From: Paludibacteraceae bacterium
GTDB taxonomy: Bacteria; Bacteroidota; Bacteroidia; Bacteroidales; Paludibacteraceae
DNA: 64,000 nt
Direction: 5' to 3'
Assembly: GCA_017937025.1 (NCBI GenBank)
Contig: JAGBEJ010000004.1
Location: 186,001 to 250,000, forward strand
The position numbers were made by a program, and so were the translations under genes. Below the pieces are notes generated by a model. That model was given only the letters and a program-made list of their open reading frames with translations. It did not search any database and was not told the origin of the DNA. Below, one piece after another: positions 59,843 to 64,000 of this stretch (the stretch's first letter is position 1; every line of letters starts with the position of its first letter).

Positions 59843-60709
59843 TTATTTCTCAGCGATTATGTATCTGTCCTTGCCGCAGAAATCCTTTTCGAGCCTTACG
59901 CTCGTGAAGTTGAACGAGTTGACGAGCGACTCCGTGTCCCTGCCGAGGTTCTCGTTAATCTCGAACAGCAGTTTTCCGCCTCTGTAGAGGTGCTCGACGG
60001 CGTATCTCGCTATGGCTCTGTAGAAAACCAGGGCATTGTTGTCCGGCACGAACAGAGCGAGGCTCGGTTCGAAGTCCAAGACATTGGCGCTCATGTTCTT
60101 TCTTTCGCTTTCCTTTATGTACGGCGGGTTGGAGACAATCACGTCATACATTTCCTTGCCGCACTTCATGTCGTCGAGTTTGAGCGCGTCGCCTTGCATG
60201 AATTCCACGTCCACGCCGTTGAGCTTTGCATTCTCCTGCGCTGTCTTCAGTGCTGCCGGCGACACGTCGATGGCTCTGACAGTGGCGTTTGGCAGTCTTT
60301 TGGCTATGCTTATGGCTATGCACCCCGACCCTGTGCCGATGTCCAGCACCCGGAAGTCCTCGTCCTTGTCCTTGCCGTCGAGGTGAGCGCCTCTGCCCTC
60401 GGCTGCGAAGTTCACAAGTTCGGCGGTCTCCGGCCGTGGTATTAGAACATTTTTATTAACTTTGAATGTTAATCCGCAGAATTCCGTTTCGCCGAATATG
60501 TGCTGGATAGGGACATTTTGAAGCAGTTTGACTCTGACATTCTCCAACTCCGGTTTGGTCTCGTCGGTCAGTCCGTAGTCATCCTTGGCTAATATCTGAG
60601 CCTTGTCGAGTCCGGTCAGAGTCTCAACAGCGTAGAAGAATAGGGCGTCAGCCTCGTCCTTGCCGTATTTTTCGCAAAGAGAATTCGTGAAGTTTCTGCG
60701 TATTGCCAT
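59843..60709 (-). CDS. prmC: Release factor glutamine methyltransferase
   Basis: The 288-residue protein has an N-terminal helical domain and a SAM-binding domain with VLDIGTGSGCIAISIAK and the catalytic NPPY (VIVSNPPYIKESE), followed by FEPSLALF. It methylates the GGQ glutamine of peptide release factors. The ATG at 60709 (MAIRRNFTNS) is chosen; a longer frame upstream runs through the divergent ribD promoter and coding region and is a shadow. Confidence 0.93.
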   Translation of the reverse strand: MAIRRNFTNSLCEKYGKDEADALFFYAVETLTGLDKAQILAKDDYGLTDETKPELENVRVKLLQNVPIQHIFGETEFCGLTFKVNKNVLIPRPETAELVNFAAEGRGAHLDGKDKDEDFRVLDIGTGSGCIAISIAKRLPNATVRAIDVSPAALKTAQENAKLNGVDVEFMQGDALKLDDMKCGKEMYDVIVSNPPYIKESERKNMSANVLDFEPSLALFVPDNNALVFYRAIARYAVEHLYRGGKLLFEINENLGRDTESLVNSFNFTSVRLEKDFCGKDRYIIAEK

Positions 60710-60732
60710 GCGTGAAGTTTTAGCGTATGCAA

Positions 60733-60740
60733 CAAATTTA
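60733..60740 (-). promoter_or_regulatory. -7 box for prmC-recX
   Basis: The minus strand reads TAAATTTG, matching TAnnTTTG, 24 bases before the prmC ATG. Confidence 0.45.
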
Positions 60741-60763
60741 GTAAAAACTCGTTTGATATAAGT

Positions 60764-61819
60764 ATGACTCAGGACGAGAAATATATGAGCATGGCAATGT
60801 CGCTTGCCTCGAAAGGCTTGGGGCATGTGGCTCCAAACCCCATGGTAGGCGCGGTGATAGTGGCTGACGGGCGTGTCATAGGCTCGGGCTATCACATGAA
60901 GTACGGTTCGTGGCATGCCGAGGTCAACGCCGTCAATTCCGTTCTGCCGGAAGACGAGCATTTGCTGCCTCAGTCCACGATGTACGTTACTCTGGAGCCA
61001 TGTTCCCACTACGGCAAGACGCCTCCGTGCGCCAAGCTTCTCATCGACAAGAAAATAAAAAAAGTCGTCATCGCCAACAACGACCCCTTTCCGCAAGTCG
61101 CAGGCCGTGGCATCAGGATGCTGACCGACGCCGGCATCGAGGTGACGACGGGAGTGCTCGAGCGTGAGGGCAGGGAGCTGAACAAGCGTTTTTTCACTTT
61201 GCACGAGAAGCACCGTCCTTACATATTCTTGAAATGGGCGCAGACCGCCGACGGATTCATCGGCAAGCGCGGCTCTAAGGAGATAATCTCAAACGAGGAG
61301 ACACAGAAACTCTCACATAGCCTTCGGGCTTCGGAGATGGCGATACTTGTGGGATGGGGGACGGTCATTAACGATAATCCACAATTAAGCACAAGATATG
61401 CCGAAGGCGAGAATCCTTTGCGGCTGTCCCTCTTCAGGGGCGATGTGGATGAGTTGCAGCGCCTTTCTCAGTCACTGAAAATCGCCGATAAGTCCGCTTT
61501 GACAATAATTTTTGCCGAGAGAGAAATTAAACTTAATAACTTTGCAAGAACTATCCGTGTTGATTTTGCTCAAGATGTTCTGTCTCAGATGATGCAGGAG
61601 CTTTGGTGCATGAACGTGAGTTCGCTGATAGTGGAAGGCGGGGCGCGCATGCTGCAGAGCTTCATAGACGCTGGGCTGTGGGACGAGGCGAGAGTGGAGA
61701 CGGCTGCCGGGCTGACGTTCGGCGATGGAGTGAGCGCTCCGGTGCTGTCTGGCGCACGGCTTGACGCGACCGAGGAGTTCGGGGCAAACAAAGTGGATTT
61801 CTATAAAAGAGAATGCTGA
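60764..61819 (+). CDS. ribD: Bifunctional riboflavin synthesis deaminase/reductase
   Basis: The 351-residue protein has an N-terminal zinc deaminase (HAEVNAVNSV, TLEPCSHYGKTPPCAKLL) and a C-terminal reductase (KWAQTADGFIGKRGSKEIIS, LIVEGGARMLQSFID). It performs the second and third steps after GTP cyclohydrolase II in riboflavin synthesis. It is divergent from prmC and overlaps the cardiolipin synthase start by 7 bases. No FMN riboswitch was recognised in the 54-base gap upstream. Confidence 0.94.
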   Translation: MTQDEKYMSMAMSLASKGLGHVAPNPMVGAVIVADGRVIGSGYHMKYGSWHAEVNAVNSVLPEDEHLLPQSTMYVTLEPCSHYGKTPPCAKLLIDKKIKKVVIANNDPFPQVAGRGIRMLTDAGIEVTTGVLEREGRELNKRFFTLHEKHRPYIFLKWAQTADGFIGKRGSKEIISNEETQKLSHSLRASEMAILVGWGTVINDNPQLSTRYAEGENPLRLSLFRGDVDELQRLSQSLKIADKSALTIIFAEREIKLNNFARTIRVDFAQDVLSQMMQELWCMNVSSLIVEGGARMLQSFIDAGLWDEARVETAAGLTFGDGVSAPVLSGARLDATEEFGANKVDFYKREC

Positions 61820-63273
61820 CAGAGATTCTGCATTACATATTCGTCGCACTTTACATATATTCTGTGTATTTGGCGTTCAGGCTGGTTTTCGGAGAAAACC
61901 GCGAGGCTATACGCACACTGGGCTGGATGATTGTGCTGTTGTTCGTGCCTGTACTTGGCTTGGTCATATACACGGTGTTCGGTCAGGCCATGCGCCAGAA
62001 CAAGAGAATCCTCAAACTCAGTATCCGTAGCGAGAAAAACCTGAATGTTAGTGCGGAGGAAAGAGAGCGTGTGGAAAACATAATCTCGGAGGATATGCAG
62101 AACACTGGAGTCACGAACACTAAGAATGTCATGAACCTCATCCGTCTGCTTTATGGCAGCGGCAAGTCTCTCGTTTATCAGTCTAGCGACATACGCATAC
62201 TCTCTGAGCCGAAGAATACATTCGATTCCTTGTTCAGAGATCTGGAGGCGGCTAAGGACCACATACATATAGAATTCTACATAATAAGCAACGACTCCAC
62301 AGGAAACCGTCTGCGTGAGATACTTGTGCGCAAGGCGAAGGAGGGCGTCAGAGTGAGGGTTATTTATGATTACTGGGGCAGCACGATAGACAAGAAGTAC
62401 AGGAAATCGCTGAAGGATGCCGGCGTGCGCGTTCATTCGTTCTTTCCGCCGAAGTTCCCGTTCATACTCCGCCATGTGAACTACCGCAATCACAGGAAAA
62501 TCGTCGTCATCGACGGCAAGGTTGGTTACACAGGAGGAGTGAACATTGCGGACAGGTATCTGCTGGGCAACAACTTCGGATTGTGGCGCGACACGATGGC
62601 GAGGTTCGAGGGGTCTGTGGTGCATGGGCTTCAGGAGACATTCTTGGGAGACTGGTATTTCATAGACCACATGAAGCATCAGAAACCACGCTATTTCCCT
62701 GAGCCTGTTGTGTTCAATGAGTGTCGTAACTTTGTGCAGATTGCCGATTGCGGTCCAGACACTCAATACAAGACAATACTTCAGGGCGTATCATTTTTGA
62801 TAACAACGGCGCAGAAATACGTTTACATACAAACACCTTATTTCATGCCGCCGGTAGAGCTTGAGAACGCTCTCAAAATTTCCGCTCTCAGGAAAGTTGA
62901 TGTGCGAATACTTCTGCCTGAAGTTTCGGATGCGTCAATGGCGCAGTCATGCAGCGCGTCGTACATAGAGACAATGCTTGAGGCTGGTGTCAAGATATAC
63001 TGGTACAAGGGTGGATTCCTGCACAGCAAGGCGATAGTGGCGGATGACTATATATCCACCGTCGGCACTTCGAACATGGACTTCAGAAGCTACGAGCAGA
63101 ACTTTGAGGTCAATGCGTTCATCTATGACAACAAGACAGCGGTGCATCTGCGCGACAACTTCATGAAGGATTTGGGTTCTTCGGAGCAGATAGACTTGGA
63201 AAGCTGGCGCAAGCGTTCGTCGATAGACAAGATGAAGGAGTCATTCTCAAGGCTTTTCAGTCCGGCGATGTAA
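61813..63273 (+). CDS. cls: Cardiolipin synthase (phospholipase D family)
   Basis: The 486-residue protein has two N-terminal membrane helices (about residues 5-25 and 33-55) and two HKD motifs: NHRKIVVIDGKVGYTGGVN (first) and HSKAIVADDYISTVGTSN (second). It joins two phosphatidylglycerol molecules, or a similar pair, into cardiolipin at the inner membrane. Length is normal. The start inside the end of ribD suggests translational coupling although the functions are unrelated. Confidence 0.93.
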   Translation: MLTEILHYIFVALYIYSVYLAFRLVFGENREAIRTLGWMIVLLFVPVLGLVIYTVFGQAMRQNKRILKLSIRSEKNLNVSAEERERVENIISEDMQNTGVTNTKNVMNLIRLLYGSGKSLVYQSSDIRILSEPKNTFDSLFRDLEAAKDHIHIEFYIISNDSTGNRLREILVRKAKEGVRVRVIYDYWGSTIDKKYRKSLKDAGVRVHSFFPPKFPFILRHVNYRNHRKIVVIDGKVGYTGGVNIADRYLLGNNFGLWRDTMARFEGSVVHGLQETFLGDWYFIDHMKHQKPRYFPEPVVFNECRNFVQIADCGPDTQYKTILQGVSFLITTAQKYVYIQTPYFMPPVELENALKISALRKVDVRILLPEVSDASMAQSCSASYIETMLEAGVKIYWYKGGFLHSKAIVADDYISTVGTSNMDFRSYEQNFEVNAFIYDNKTAVHLRDNFMKDLGSSEQIDLESWRKRSSIDKMKESFSRLFSPAM

Positions 63274-63303
63274 CATAGTCTGCGGCTAATTCATAAAAAT
63301 AAG

Positions 63304-63311
63304 TATCTTTG
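63304..63311 (+). promoter_or_regulatory. -7 box for the last gene
   Basis: TATCTTTG matches TAnnTTTG, 20 bases before the ATG at 63332. Confidence 0.5.
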
Positions 63312-63331
63312 CAGAGTTTAAACCAAATTAT

Positions 63332-64000
63332 ATGAGGAAGAGCTTATTAGCATTAGTGATCTCAACGATATTCTCACTGACATGTGTTTACGGTCAGCAC
63401 CTGCTTTATCTTAAGAGCGGCGACAATCTCAAGGGCGAGCTCATAGGCGGCAAGAAGGACACAGTCTATTTCAAGTTCATGAGCAACCGCCTCGCCTTGC
63501 CGATAAGTCAGGTGAACGCCATATACTTCGACGAATCGACAGCGCCAAAGGCTCTGGCCGACCCTTACGCCGACATGGACGCCAAGCTCATAGGATATGT
63601 GACTGATGTGCATGTGCTGTCCGAGGTGGAGATGCCAGACGCAGGCACATCGGTTTACATAGTGAAGGAGGCGGATGTCAAGGGCTTCGATTACAAGTTA
63701 GTAGCGGACACATTCCAGGTCGTGAACATGTACCGCGACATGTACAATCTCTATGTGAACGGCGGAATGCAAGTGCCTGACGAGCTCAAGGTCATGATGA
63801 AGGTTTACAATGTGGACACCGACGCGAAATTCGAGAGCGTCTGCCGCCGCACCAACAAGAATATCTCCTTGCTGAAGAACAACAAGAAAGCCATCAAGGC
63901 AGTGTGCGACAACGACGGAAAGTTCAGCATGCCAGTGGCTTCTGGCACATACTACATATTAATCGTCAGCAAGAACACCACCAGCGCCACTTCGGTCGAG
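63332..64000 (+). CDS. Secreted protein of unknown function (3' end outside window)
   Basis: From the ATG at 63332 the frame stays open for 223 codons to the window edge. The product starts with a signal peptide (MRKSLLALVISTIFSLTCVYG). It continues HLLYLKSGDNLKGELIGG with VYFKFMSNRLALPISQVNAI, a short beta-rich module often found in Bacteroidales envelope proteins that read like KNGDIIKGEI. The last visible part (DNDGKFSMPVASGTYYILIV) resembles a carboxypeptidase-regulatory-like (CarboxypepD_reg) beta-sandwich start. The function is unknown. Confidence 0.75.
   Translation, partial: MRKSLLALVISTIFSLTCVYGQHLLYLKSGDNLKGELIGGKKDTVYFKFMSNRLALPISQVNAIYFDESTAPKALADPYADMDAKLIGYVTDVHVLSEVEMPDAGTSVYIVKEADVKGFDYKLVADTFQVVNMYRDMYNLYVNGGMQVPDELKVMMKVYNVDTDAKFESVCRRTNKNISLLKNNKKAIKAVCDNDGKFSMPVASGTYYILIVSKNTTSATSVE

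Noticed and set aside
60710-61213. Upstream extension of prmC by 168 codons
   Set aside because: It runs antisense through ribD and its promoter; known PrmC proteins begin near MAIRRNFTNS.
61801-62766. 321-codon minus-strand open frame opposite cardiolipin synthase
   Set aside because: It lies opposite both membrane helices and an HKD motif; the translation is His/Tyr/Arg-rich antisense composition.

Overview
The window looks like chromosomal DNA of a Bacteroidota species, most likely order Bacteroidales (Prevotella/Muribaculaceae-like). Many genes follow a TAnnTTTG -7 box, sometimes with a TTG/TTTG box 19-21 bases upstream, and Shine-Dalgarno sites are mostly absent. There are BspA-like leucine-rich repeat and large secreted repeat proteins with Bacteroidales-type C-termini, a DUF4271-hemD-rnpA-yidD block, and a nucleoside kinase with a TGS-like N-terminus. 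No tRNA, rRNA, CRISPR array or complete insertion sequence was seen.

Layout. 0-5.5 kb (minus): a redox/accessory operon (flavodoxin broken by an in-frame TAG, aldo/keto reductase, iron alcohol dehydrogenase, CMD-cupin protein, cyclophilin-like lipoprotein, dienelactone-hydrolase-like lipoprotein), divergent from an AraC regulator. 6.5-10.7 kb: a single-chain MmeI-like restriction-modification enzyme carrying several palindromic elements inserted in frame, then a YgjP-type metallopeptidase. 10.9-19.6 kb: a surface-glycan operon (flippase, polymerase/ligase, LpxL-like acyltransferase, five glycosyltransferases including a GT10 fucosyltransferase) that becomes AT-rich toward its end. 19.7-27 kb: rnhA, xerD, mnmG, uvrC, dtd, a MazG-like gene and deoC, with two parS-like palindromes. 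27.0-27.4 kb: a dense cluster of DnaA-box-like 9-mers beside AT-rich DNA, a candidate replication origin. 27.4-33.3 kb: nadA, then a minus-strand set (tautomerase, deaminase, PAP2-like protein, rpoN, thioesterase, nucleoside kinase). 33.9-41 kb: two large secreted proteins; the first has a G10 tract just after its signal peptide that puts it out of frame and suggests phase variation. 41-44.7 kb: argD-like aminotransferase, DUF4271, hemD, rnpA, yidD. 44.9-50.4 kb: MarR regulator plus a TolC/HlyD/ABC-2/ABC-2 efflux operon without an ATPase. 50.5-57 kb: rpmH, PASTA protein, RluA-type pseudouridine synthase, giant AsmA-like protein, ddl. 57.1-57.5 kb: a rod-like structured RNA resembling 6S RNA. 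57.5-64 kb: lipoprotein, methyltransferase, recX, prmC, ribD, cardiolipin synthase and a gene running off the end.

The strongest leads are the candidate oriC with nearby parS-like sites, the poly-G switch, the palindromes that add peptides inside the restriction enzyme, and the 6S-like RNA. All functions are assigned by reading motifs; no database search was run.
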